Origin: Vulcanimicrobiota bacterium
GTDB lineage: Bacteria > Vulcanimicrobiota > Vulcanimicrobiia > Vulcanimicrobiales > Vulcanimicrobiaceae
NCBI GenBank assembly: GCA_019233165.1
Contig: JAFAMS010000276.1
Coordinates: forward strand, 1-11,133
DNA: 11,133 nt
Direction of reading: 5' to 3'
The first letter of the stretch is position 1; every line of letters begins with the position of its first letter. Positions 1 through 5,964 of the stretch are shown one piece after another. The position numbers and the translations under genes are program-made. The notes under the pieces are model-generated. The model saw nothing but the letters and a program-made list of their open reading frames with translations. It did not search any database and was not told the DNA's origin.

Positions 1-182
1 TCGACCGTTTGCAAATCGGTCCCGTATGAGGTCCGCGGGTCTTCCCACTGGCTCACGAGCGCGTTCTCAACGTTGGCAACGACGATGTCGGCGTGCGTTT
101 CTTCGCGCCATTCCGGCAAGCGTCGAGCGACGAGTCGAGTCGCGTCAAGCCCAACGATGTCGCCAAAGAATAGCAGTCGCAT
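1..182 (-). CDS. Metallophosphoesterase, YmdB/TIGR00282-like (N-terminal part)
   Basis: This is the first 60 codons of a gene that runs off the left edge. The ATG is at 182-180 and directly abuts the TAA of the permease gene before it (185-183), so the two are very probably cotranscribed and translationally coupled. The product begins MRLLFFGDIVG and carries ADIVVANVENAL at about residues 32-43. The GDIVG and ANxEN motifs, at this spacing and with no signal peptide, match the start of cytoplasmic YmdB/TIGR00282 calcineurin-like phosphoesterases. In that family the Asp, Glu and Asn of these motifs bind the metal pair, and YmdB hydrolyses 2',3'-cyclic nucleotides. A CapA/PgsA-type metallophosphatase is the main alternative, because the stretch after ANVENAL departs from the usual TIGR00282 sequence. 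The later metal ligands (GNH, GHxH) lie outside the window. Its place behind a Ugp-like importer suggests, but does not show, a phosphodiester substrate that is imported. Confidence 0.62.
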   Translation of the reverse strand, partial: MRLLFFGDIVGLDATRLVARRLPEWREETHADIVVANVENALVSQWEDPRTSYGTDLQTV

Positions 183-989
183 TTAGCCCGTCACCGCGCC
201 TTCCATGAGCGTCTCGAGAATCGGGCGGCGGGCTGCGAAGAAGACGAGGAAGGTCGGCAGCGTCGCGAGCGTCGCGCCGGCCATCAGCGCACCCCAATGG
301 CTCCCGCCTTCGCCGGCGGCGAAGTCCTGTACGCCGACGGTGAGGGTGTGCATGTGCGGATCGGCCATCGCGAGCAACGGCCAAATGTACTGATTCCAGG
401 TGTTCACGAAGATATAGACGCCGAGCGCGAAGATCACGGGAACGTTCGCCGGCACGACAATTCGCCACAAGGTCCGCCATCCCGTTGCGCCGTCGATTTG
501 CGCGGCTTCGAGCACCGAGCGCGGAAAGGCCCGGAAGTGCTGGCGCAGGAGGAAGATCCCGTATGCGCTCGCGACCTGCGGCAAGATGAGCCCGAGGTAG
601 GTGTTGAGCAAATGCGTGCGGGCAATGAAGAGGTAGTTCGGGACGTAGGTGACGACGAACGGGATCGGGATCGTCGCCAGAAACGCCGCGAAGAGCCAAC
701 CGTCGCCCGGGAAGCGGCGGCAGCCGAACGCGTAGGCCGCCAAGATCGCGATCGCGAGCTGACCGAACGTGACGCCGCCCGCGAAGATGATGCTGACCAG
801 GAGCATGTGCGGATAGTTCATCGTCGTCGCCGCGACCCAGAAGTTCTCGAGCGTCGGGTGAAGCGGTATCGGGTTGAGCGAGTCGGTGAAGACGCTCGCC
901 TCGACGCGCAGCGCGGTGCCGAGCATGTACGCGAGCGGCAGGACGACCGCTGCGATCGTTAGCGCGAGGACGACCCTAGCCGTCGTCAT
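183..989 (-). CDS. ugpE: ABC transporter permease, UgpE/MalG family
   Basis: This is an inner-membrane permease of 268 residues, one half of the channel of a CUT1-type importer. About six hydrophobic segments are visible, the first at residues 6-26. The cytoplasmic EAA loop that contacts the ATPase is clear: LEAAQIDGATGW starts near residue 160 and is followed by the I-x-x-P element around 177-180. The stretch NTWNQYIWPLL (about 196-206), followed by an AGEGG segment and a conserved Trp, resembles E. coli UgpE more closely than MalG, and UgpE is of similar length (281). The ATG at 989 is chosen because hydrophobic segment 1 follows at once. Extending further upstream adds an Arg/Ser-rich tail that is antisense to nothing useful and overlaps the UgpA-like gene. 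The start overlaps the upstream permease by 14 bases. The substrate is inferred from resemblance only. Confidence 0.88.
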   Translation of the reverse strand: MTTARVVLALTIAAVVLPLAYMLGTALRVEASVFTDSLNPIPLHPTLENFWVAATTMNYPHMLLVSIIFAGGVTFGQLAIAILAAYAFGCRRFPGDGWLFAAFLATIPIPFVVTYVPNYLFIARTHLLNTYLGLILPQVASAYGIFLLRQHFRAFPRSVLEAAQIDGATGWRTLWRIVVPANVPVIFALGVYIFVNTWNQYIWPLLAMADPHMHTLTVGVQDFAAGEGGSHWGALMAGATLATLPTFLVFFAARRPILETLMEGAVTG

Positions 990-1863
990 ACTGCGTGTAG
1001 CGTTCGAGCATTCTGAACTGCCAAATCGCGAACGTTGCGAAGAGTGCCAGGTAAACGACGGCGAGCGCGCTCGCCTTTCCGGCTTGGAAGAACTGGAACG
1101 CGTCCTGGTAGATGGCGTAGAAAAGATTGCTGCTCGCGCCGCTCGGCCCGCCGAGCGTGAGAATTTGGATCGGGACGAACGCATGGTCGAGCGCCTGCAA
1201 GATGGTCGTCACCATCGTGAACAGCAGCGTCGGCATGACCAGCGGAAAAACGATTTTCGAAAAATGCGTCCAGCCGGCAGCGCCGTCGAGCTCGGCGGCT
1301 TCGAGGTATGACTGTGGGATCGCTTTCAGCCCCGCGAGTAAGATCAGATAGTTGAACCCAAAGAACTTCCAAATCGCGACGGACGAAACGGCGGGAAGCG
1401 CCCAGTGCGGATCGTTGAACCAGTTCGGCGAACCCAGACCGATCGTCGCGAGCGCGCGGCTCAGGGGGCCGCCGGTCGGGAGATAGAGCCACAGAAACAA
1501 AAGCGCGCCGACGGAGACGGGGACGATCGTTGGGAGGAAGATCATCGTCTGGTAGACGTCCGCTTCGCGCCGTCCGACACGGAGCGTCAACAATGCGAGC
1601 ACGAGGGGCAGCGCGACGTTTCCCGCGAGCGCGAACAGCACGTAGACCAAGCTCTGGATCAGCGTCGGCCAGAAGCTCGGGTCGCCGAGGACGATGCGAT
1701 AGTTGTCGAGTCCGACGAACCGCCGATCCGGCGAGACGAGATTCCAATCGAAGAGGCTGATCTCGCCGTTGCGCACCAACGGGAGGACGAGGAAGAGCGC
1801 TACGAAGAGCGCCGCCGGGATCAGATAGAGATACGCGGTCCTACTTGCAGCTGGTGTTTCCAA
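976..1863 (-). CDS. ugpA: ABC transporter permease, UgpA/MalF family
   Basis: This is the partner permease, 295 residues, the same length as E. coli UgpA. A first membrane segment at residues 10-30 is followed by the family's FVGLDNY motif (about 49-55) and more hydrophobic segments. The EAA loop reads LEAAELDGAAGW from about residue 187, with the FPLVMPTL element behind it. The C-terminus (FRMLERYTQYDDG) resembles the UgpA tail. Unlike MalF there is no large periplasmic insertion. The start is a TTG at 1863-1861 inside the end of the upstream solute-binding protein gene, giving a 23-base overlap. I see no strong Shine-Dalgarno sequence, so translation probably depends on coupling to the gene before it. 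No ATG or GTG in the frame would leave the first membrane segment intact. UgpA-type function is favoured over a generic sugar permease, with moderate certainty. Confidence 0.87.
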   Translation of the reverse strand: METPAASRTAYLYLIPAALFVALFLVLPLVRNGEISLFDWNLVSPDRRFVGLDNYRIVLGDPSFWPTLIQSLVYVLFALAGNVALPLVLALLTLRVGRREADVYQTMIFLPTIVPVSVGALLFLWLYLPTGGPLSRALATIGLGSPNWFNDPHWALPAVSSVAIWKFFGFNYLILLAGLKAIPQSYLEAAELDGAAGWTHFSKIVFPLVMPTLLFTMVTTILQALDHAFVPIQILTLGGPSGASSNLFYAIYQDAFQFFQAGKASALAVVYLALFATFAIWQFRMLERYTQYDDG

Positions 1864-3133
1864 GCAGGCCGTTCACTTGTTGGGCCGCGCCGTGCAGCGC
1901 CGCTTCGGCGTCGGCACCATTCAGCGCGCCTTGCACCGCGTCGAAGAGGACGTGCATCGCTTGCAGCCCGTTCGGCCCCGGGAACGAGACGTCGTTGACG
2001 ACGTAGGGGATCTGCGCGATCGCGACGCGCTCGATTGCGTTCTGGTTGAGCCAGTCGCCGAGTTGATCCACCGTTCCCTTGGGGAGCGGAAGGTAACCCG
2101 TCGCCTTCGTCCACTCCGCGAAGTTCTTCGGCGATTCGAGGAAGGCGATCCACTTCATCGATGCGGCTTGTTTGGCAGGATCTTTCGAAAAGACGAACAG
2201 CAAGTTGCCGCCGGCGGGGAGCCGGCGCTTATGGCCCGGCCAGCTCGGGAAAAGCGTCCCGCGAACGTCGAACTTCGCGTTGTCCTGGAAGTAGCCGCGG
2301 GTCGCGATCGTCCCCATGAACGTCGCATTCTGCTGGTTGAGGAAACCTTGCCGCCCCTGCTCGTAGAGCGCGTTGAGGAAGATGCCGTCCTTCACGCCGG
2401 CCTGCCAGAATTTGAGCGCTTGGATCGCACCCGGTTCGTCGAATCCCGCGCGCACGACCCCGGCTTGACAGCGGTAAAGTTGCGCACCGTTCGACTCGAA
2501 CATTGCCTGGAAACCCCAGTTGTCGTCGAGGATGTGCAGGTACAGCCCGGGTTTTCCGGTCTTCGTCTTGATCTGACGCGCCGCAGTGATCCACTGTGGC
2601 CACGTCTCCGGCGGCCGATTCGGATCGAGTCCGGCAGCGCGGAACATATCTGCGTTGTAGTATAAGACGATGTTCGAGGTGCTGTAGGGGACCGCGACCT
2701 GCTTTCCGTTCGCCTGTCCGAGCGCGAGCACGTTCGGCGGGAAGTTCGAGAAGAAGTTCTTCGGACCGTACTTCGCAACGAGGTCGGCGAGCGGCGTGAA
2801 ACGATCCGCGAGGTTGTCGATCGCGTAGAAGATGTAGGGATCGCCGAATTGCGTCACGTCGGGCGGGTCGCCGGCGGCGAGACGCCGCTGCAAATTTTGC
2901 AAGAGCCCGCTGTACGAGTTCTGCTGGAAGCGCTCGACGACGTGGATCCCGGGGTTCGCGCGCTCGAACTCTGCGACGAACTTGCGGACCGTTGGCCCTC
3001 CGAACGATTCGGAGTTGATGTGCCAGTACTCGATCGTTACCGGCGCCGAGCCTTGCGCGCGGCCCGGTCCCGGCGCCAGGGACGCCAGAGCGACGGCGAA
3101 CGCACCGAAGAGAACGCGGTACAGTAGGCGCAT
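1841..3133 (-). CDS. ugpB: ABC transporter solute-binding protein, UgpB/family 1
   Basis: This is an extracytoplasmic binding protein of 430 residues that captures the substrate for the two permeases downstream. The N-terminus (MRLLYRVLFGAFAVALAS) is a Sec-type signal peptide that probably ends near residue 26-28. The mature protein opens with VTIEYWHIN, the usual first strand of family-1 binding proteins. Further family features are GDPPDVTQF (about 88-96), the hinge-region VPYSTSNIVLYYN (148-160), TWPQW (177-181) and ATGYLPL (344-350), which matches the RTGYLP motif of UgpB. The ATG at 3133 is preceded by GGAAAG at about nine bases. A longer in-frame extension to 3565 is Arg-rich and overlaps another likely gene, so I reject it. 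There are only two cysteines in the mature protein (222 and 429), the last next to the C-terminus. The gene leads the operon after a dyad at 3173-3191. The ligand cannot be settled from sequence. Confidence 0.9.
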   Translation of the reverse strand: MRLLYRVLFGAFAVALASLAPGPGRAQGSAPVTIEYWHINSESFGGPTVRKFVAEFERANPGIHVVERFQQNSYSGLLQNLQRRLAAGDPPDVTQFGDPYIFYAIDNLADRFTPLADLVAKYGPKNFFSNFPPNVLALGQANGKQVAVPYSTSNIVLYYNADMFRAAGLDPNRPPETWPQWITAARQIKTKTGKPGLYLHILDDNWGFQAMFESNGAQLYRCQAGVVRAGFDEPGAIQALKFWQAGVKDGIFLNALYEQGRQGFLNQQNATFMGTIATRGYFQDNAKFDVRGTLFPSWPGHKRRLPAGGNLLFVFSKDPAKQAASMKWIAFLESPKNFAEWTKATGYLPLPKGTVDQLGDWLNQNAIERVAIAQIPYVVNDVSFPGPNGLQAMHVLFDAVQGALNGADAEAALHGAAQQVNGLLGNTSCK

Positions 3134-3172
3134 CCGGCGGCTTTCCAATCGCCGGGTGGTGTTCCTCTGCGG

Positions 3173-3191
3173 CGTTAAGGCTACCTTAACG
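3173..3191. repeat. Perfect 8-bp inverted repeat, candidate operator or hairpin
   Basis: The arms CGTTAAGG and CCTTAACG are separated by three bases (CTA). The dyad is A/T-rich at its core, which stands out in this G/C-rich setting. It lies one base past the stop codon of the minus-strand ORF at 3193-3654 and 39 bases before the ATG of the UgpB-like gene. There is no T-run on either side, so a classic intrinsic terminator is unlikely. An operator for a dimeric repressor in front of the transporter operon, or a weak RNA hairpin in its leader, both fit. Confidence 0.45.
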
Positions 3192-3192
3192 G

Positions 3193-3654
3193 CTAATTTG
3201 CAGTCGCGGTCGCGGTCAAAACGACCGTCGCATAACCGTCCAGGGGCAGGCTCGCAGGATCGGCAATGAGATCGACGACGAGCTCGTAGCTCGCGACGAG
3301 CGGGCCGGCCCACGACGCACACGTAGCGGGCGACTCCGAAAGCGTCGCATCCCTGGCTTGACTCACGAGCGCGCCTGGAAAGTAAGCGCTCCCGACGATT
3401 CCGCCGGTGCAGGTGAAACGGAACGCGCTCGCCGGGAGCGGCTCGTCTGCGGAGCCGCGAATCGTCGCGGCGCTGACGACGACCGCGGCGCGCGCGGCGT
3501 GTTGTTTCGTCGTCCGAAACGTCCCGCTTACGACCGCAGACGGCGCGCATAGTGCCGCGCTGCACGTGATCCGATCGGTGGAGCCGTACGATATTCCGAC
3601 CGTCGCCTGGATAGCGGCAGTGACAGCGACCTTAAGCGCGGTGGGCGTGAACGT
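3193..3654 (-). CDS. Hypothetical protein, possible ACG start or lost start codon
   Basis: I do not recognise this protein with confidence. The minus-strand frame encodes 153 residues rich in Ala, Val, Thr and Ser with few Arg, and about three quarters of third positions are G or C, as in a real gene here. The product begins TFTPTALKVAVTAAIQ and ends with DGYATVVLTATATAN, with cysteines at about 31, 36, 82 and 112. The beta-strand-like Thr/Val pattern, the cysteines and the ending recall secreted pilin- or spore-coat-U-like domains, but this is only a resemblance. No ATG, GTG or TTG exists at the front of the frame: an in-frame TGA lies at 3669-3667. An AGGAGG (3667-3662) stands seven bases before an in-frame ACG (3654-3652), exactly where a start codon should be. 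No signal peptide is visible, which is odd for such a protein and could mean an N-terminal loss. It may be a real gene with an ACG start, a gene inactivated by ATG to ACG, or a sequence error. Confidence 0.55.
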   Translation of the reverse strand, partial: TFTPTALKVAVTAAIQATVGISYGSTDRITCSAALCAPSAVVSGTFRTTKQHAARAAVVVSAATIRGSADEPLPASAFRFTCTGGIVGSAYFPGALVSQARDATLSESPATCASWAGPLVASYELVVDLIADPASLPLDGYATVVLTATATAN

Positions 3655-3661
3655 GAGGCAC

Positions 3662-3667
3662 CCTCCT
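3662..3667 (-). promoter_or_regulatory. Strong Shine-Dalgarno before an ACG codon
   Basis: The minus strand reads AGGAGG, the full consensus anti-16S match, followed by seven bases (GTGCCTC) and then ACG. This is the main reason to place the start of the minus-strand ORF at 3654. The GTG that touches the motif (3661-3659) is too close to serve as a start and its frame stops after nine codons. Confidence 0.6.
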
Positions 3668-3740
3668 CAAGAACGCGTGCGCGTCAGTTTCAAGGATGCG
3701 ACCGCGGCACCTTCAGCGAAGCGAGGCGCCACCTCACCCC

Positions 3741-3748
3741 GGAAGGAG
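3741..3748 (+). promoter_or_regulatory. Shine-Dalgarno that fixes a TTG start
   Basis: GGAAGGAG is followed six bases later by TTG at 3755-3757. The spacing is ideal, and a signal peptide begins exactly at this codon. This decides the start of the Liv-type binding protein over much longer in-frame alternatives. Confidence 0.85.
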
Positions 3749-3754
3749 ACTGAT

Positions 3755-5080
3755 TTGCCAGTCAACCGCACGGAATTTTTGAAGACGGGCCTCGGAACGG
3801 CGGCGGGGCTCGGCCTCGCGGGGGCCGGTTGGGATTGGGCGCGCGCCGCCGAGACGCCGATCGGCAACTATCCGGCAGGGACCGAAGGCTCGAGCGTCTT
3901 CGTCGGGCTGCTCTGCGATCTCACCGGTTCGTACTCGGCAGACGGCGAGGATTTACGCAAGGGGTACCTGCTCGCGCTCGACGATCTCAACAACGGAACC
4001 GGCGTGATGGCGAAGATCGCGTCGCTCGCCGGTAAGAAGGGCCTCCTCGGCAAGAAAGTCGAGTACAAAGTCGCGGATACCGAGACGAAGCCCGATCCTG
4101 CGGTCCAGCACGCGACCGAGTTCATCACCCAAAACAAAGCGATCATGTTCTGCGGCGGCGTCAGCAGCGCCGAAGTGATCGCGATGGCGAAGCTTGGGCA
4201 GCAACAAAAGGTCATCTATATGACCGGCGCCAGCGGCTCGAACGACACGACCGGGAAGGACTGCCAGCGCTATTGCTTCCGCTCGCAGCTCGACGCTTAC
4301 ATGGTGGCCGCATCGCTCGGGCCCCATCTCGTCAAAGCGTACGGAAAAAACCGCAAGGCGATCTACCTGACGCCGGACTACAGCTACGGGCACTCGCTCG
4401 CGAATTCGATGAAGGCCGAAACGGAAAAACTCGGCTGGAAGACCGTCGCCGACGTCGTCGCACCGTTTCCGACGAGCGACTACAGCTCGTACCTCACGAA
4501 CATCGCGAACTCCGACGCGGACGTCTTCATCAACATCGAGTTCGGGAACGACGGCATCGCCTCGACGAAGCAAGCCGCTCAGTTCGGCATCATGAAAAAG
4601 ATGCAGCTCGTGATCCCGAACATCTCGACGTACCTTCCCGACGGTCTCGGCCCCGAGATCATGCAAGGCGTCTACGGGACGCAAGACTGGTACTGGCGGC
4701 TCCAGGACCGCTATCCCCTCTCGAAGATCTTCGTGCAAGACTTCGTGGGGCGCTGGAAGATCCGGCCGCGCTGGACCGCGCACATCGCCTACGCGCAGAC
4801 TGCGATTTGGGCCGATGCGGTGACGCGCGCCGGTACCTTCAATCCGGTGAACGTCATCAAGACGCTCGAGGAAGGGAAGCCGACGAACTTGATGCTCGGC
4901 CCCGTCCATTACCGCGCCGGGGACCATCAGCAAGTTCGTCCCTGCCCGGTCCTGCTCGGAAAGAAGCCGAGCGCGATGGAGGGGAAGGACGACTTCTTCG
5001 ACGTCGTCGACGTGGTCCCGGGAGAGCGCGTGATGCAGCCGCTCGAGGATACGAGCTGCAAGTTGCCGGCGTACAGCTAA
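3755..5080 (+). CDS. Branched-chain amino acid-type (HAAT) ABC solute-binding protein
   Basis: This periplasmic binding protein of 441 residues (Peripla_BP_6 type) is the first gene of the Liv operon and feeds substrate to LivHMGF. The TTG start is set by GGAAGGAG six bases upstream. The N-terminus NRTEFLKTGLGTAAGLGLAG resembles a Tat signal with one of the twin arginines replaced by Thr; cleavage probably falls near residues 31-33 (ARAAE). The mature part shows family hallmarks: FVGLLCDLTGSYSADGED (about 49-66), the AVQHATEFI helix (116-124), ADVFINIEFGNDG (255-267) and a long C-terminal lobe. Cysteines at 170 and 174, plus 397 and 435, could form disulfides. The family takes branched-chain amino acids, amides, urea and aromatic acids, so the ligand is open. 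The longer frame upstream to 3407 is rejected as it overlaps the antisense ORF and lacks a signal. Confidence 0.9.
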   Translation: MPVNRTEFLKTGLGTAAGLGLAGAGWDWARAAETPIGNYPAGTEGSSVFVGLLCDLTGSYSADGEDLRKGYLLALDDLNNGTGVMAKIASLAGKKGLLGKKVEYKVADTETKPDPAVQHATEFITQNKAIMFCGGVSSAEVIAMAKLGQQQKVIYMTGASGSNDTTGKDCQRYCFRSQLDAYMVAASLGPHLVKAYGKNRKAIYLTPDYSYGHSLANSMKAETEKLGWKTVADVVAPFPTSDYSSYLTNIANSDADVFINIEFGNDGIASTKQAAQFGIMKKMQLVIPNISTYLPDGLGPEIMQGVYGTQDWYWRLQDRYPLSKIFVQDFVGRWKIRPRWTAHIAYAQTAIWADAVTRAGTFNPVNVIKTLEEGKPTNLMLGPVHYRAGDHQQVRPCPVLLGKKPSAMEGKDDFFDVVDVVPGERVMQPLEDTSCKLPAYS

Positions 5081-5087
5081 CGACCCG

Positions 5088-5954
5088 TTGCACCTAATCG
5101 AAGCGCAAGCCCTCAACGGGCTTGCGCTCGGTGCGGTCCTCTCGCTCGTCGCGCTCGGCTTGACGATCGTCTTCGGGTTGCTCGGGTTCGTGAACTTCGC
5201 GCACGGCGCGCTCTTCATGGTCGGCGCGTATGCGGGCTGGGTCGTCTACTCGCAGACCGAGAACTTTTTTCTCGCGATGGTCGCGGCGCTCGTCGTGACC
5301 TTCATCGTCGGCTTGGTCATCGAACGCGTTCTGATCCGGATGTACTATCGAAGACCGCCTGAGGATCAGATCCTCGTGACGTACGGCCTCGCGATCATTT
5401 TAGTCGAAATCGTGCGCGCGATCTTCACCGGCGTCACGCGCCAGATGCCGACCCCGGCTTGGGCGGCCGGAACCGTGCAACTGGCGGGGATCTTCTACCC
5501 GCAGTACCGCTTGGTACTGATCGTGATCGCGGCGGTCACGCTGGCGATTCTCTACGTCGTCCTCTTTCGCACCCGGATAGGATTGATCGTTCGGGCGGGG
5601 ATCGACGACGCGCTGATCGTCAACATTCTCGGCGTCAACGTGAACCGCACGTTTTTGCTCGTCTTCGCGCTCGGCGCCGCGATCGCGGGCTTCTCGGGGA
5701 TCGTCGATGCGCCGCTCCTCGCGGTCAACCCCGACATGGGAACCGACTTGCTGGTGCAGTCCTTCGTCGTCGTCGTGATCGGCGGGGTCGGTTCGTTCTT
5801 CGGCGCGATTCTCGGCGGATTGATCGCGGGGGAGATCATCAGCCTCACTACCGCGTTTGCGGCCGACTATTCGTCCGTCGCGCTGTACGCCGCGATGGCG
5901 CTCGTGTTGATCGTCCGGCCACAAGGCCTGCTCGGAGTCGAGGGGCGCGCGTAG
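5088..5954 (+). CDS. livH: LivH-family ABC permease
   Basis: This inner-membrane permease of 288 residues forms half of the Liv-type channel. The N-terminus carries the family signature ALNGLALGAVLSLVALGLT (about 8-26), then GLLGFVNFAHGALFMVGAY (30-48), with many hydrophobic segments throughout. The conserved PEDQILVTYGLAI stretch lies near 90-102, and the end reads MALVLIVRPQGLLG, typical of LivH. The length matches the family (about 290-310). The start is TTG at 5088, seven bases after the stop of the binding protein. No ATG would include the first membrane segment and no clear Shine-Dalgarno sequence is present. A perfect 11-bp stem-loop begins 14 bases into the gene and may limit its translation relative to the binding protein. 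Confidence 0.93.
   Translation: MHLIEAQALNGLALGAVLSLVALGLTIVFGLLGFVNFAHGALFMVGAYAGWVVYSQTENFFLAMVAALVVTFIVGLVIERVLIRMYYRRPPEDQILVTYGLAIILVEIVRAIFTGVTRQMPTPAWAAGTVQLAGIFYPQYRLVLIVIAAVTLAILYVVLFRTRIGLIVRAGIDDALIVNILGVNVNRTFLLVFALGAAIAGFSGIVDAPLLAVNPDMGTDLLVQSFVVVVIGGVGSFFGAILGGLIAGEIISLTTAFAADYSSVALYAAMALVLIVRPQGLLGVEGRA
5102..5128 (+). other. Strong stem-loop at the start of livH
   Basis: The RNA can form an uninterrupted 11-bp stem (AGCGCAAGCCC with GGGCTTGCGCT) and a five-base loop (TCAAC). It starts 22 bases after the binding-protein stop codon and falls within livH codons 5-14. No T-run follows, so it is not a standard terminator. It could protect the 3' end of the binding-protein message or hinder ribosome entry at livH. 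The encoded residues are conserved in the family, which may explain part of the pairing by chance. Confidence 0.5.
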
Positions 5955-5964
5955 TGGCGCGCGC
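5945..5964 (+). other. G/C stem-loop displaying the livH stop and livM start
   Basis: A 7-bp alternating G/C stem (GCGCGCG with CGCGCGC) encloses the loop TAGTGG. The loop holds the livH stop TAG and most of the overlapping livM GTG. This may serve translational coupling, in which a ribosome finishing livH opens the stem. The alternating G/C run may also be no more than the local codon choice for Gly-Ala-Arg. Confidence 0.35.

Larger units (their letters stand above)
3655..3754. other. Divergent intergenic region
   Basis: These 100 bases separate the minus-strand ORF from the plus-strand Liv operon and must hold at least the Liv promoter, unless that promoter lies further left inside the ORF. 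I find no convincing sigma-70 pair on either strand; a TTGAAA on the minus strand has no matching -10. The region holds the two Shine-Dalgarno sequences listed separately. If the minus-strand ORF is not a gene, the non-coding stretch grows to 3134-3754 (621 bases). Confidence 0.5.

Noticed and set aside
990..1184. In-frame N-terminal extension of the UgpE-like permease
   Set aside because: Ser/Arg-rich sequence lying over the UgpA-like coding region; the first membrane segment starts right after the ATG at 989.
3173..3191. Reading the dyad as an intrinsic terminator for the minus-strand ORF
   Set aside because: The stem is short and A/T-rich, and no T-run follows on the minus strand.
3190..3219. 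Possible promoter for the UgpB-like operon: TTGACC (3219-3214, minus strand) with an AATTAG-like -10
   Set aside because: The -10 match is poor and the high-GC background makes such pairs unreliable.
3134..3565. In-frame N-terminal extension of the UgpB-like gene
   Set aside because: The extension is Arg-rich, has no signal peptide at its start, and lies in another frame over the more protein-like ORF at 3193-3654.
3407..3754. In-frame N-terminal extension of the HAAT binding protein
   Set aside because: It would bury the signal peptide and ignores the ideal Shine-Dalgarno before TTG 3755.
3953..5218. Long antisense open frame (421 codons) opposite the HAAT binding protein and livH
   Set aside because: Arg/Asp/Val-rich composition typical of high-GC shadow frames; the plus strand holds recognisable genes.
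5361..5375. Perfect palindrome GAGGATC-A-GATCCTC inside livH
   Set aside because: It encodes the conserved EDQIL stretch of the permease and lies far from any gene boundary; coding constraint and chance explain it.
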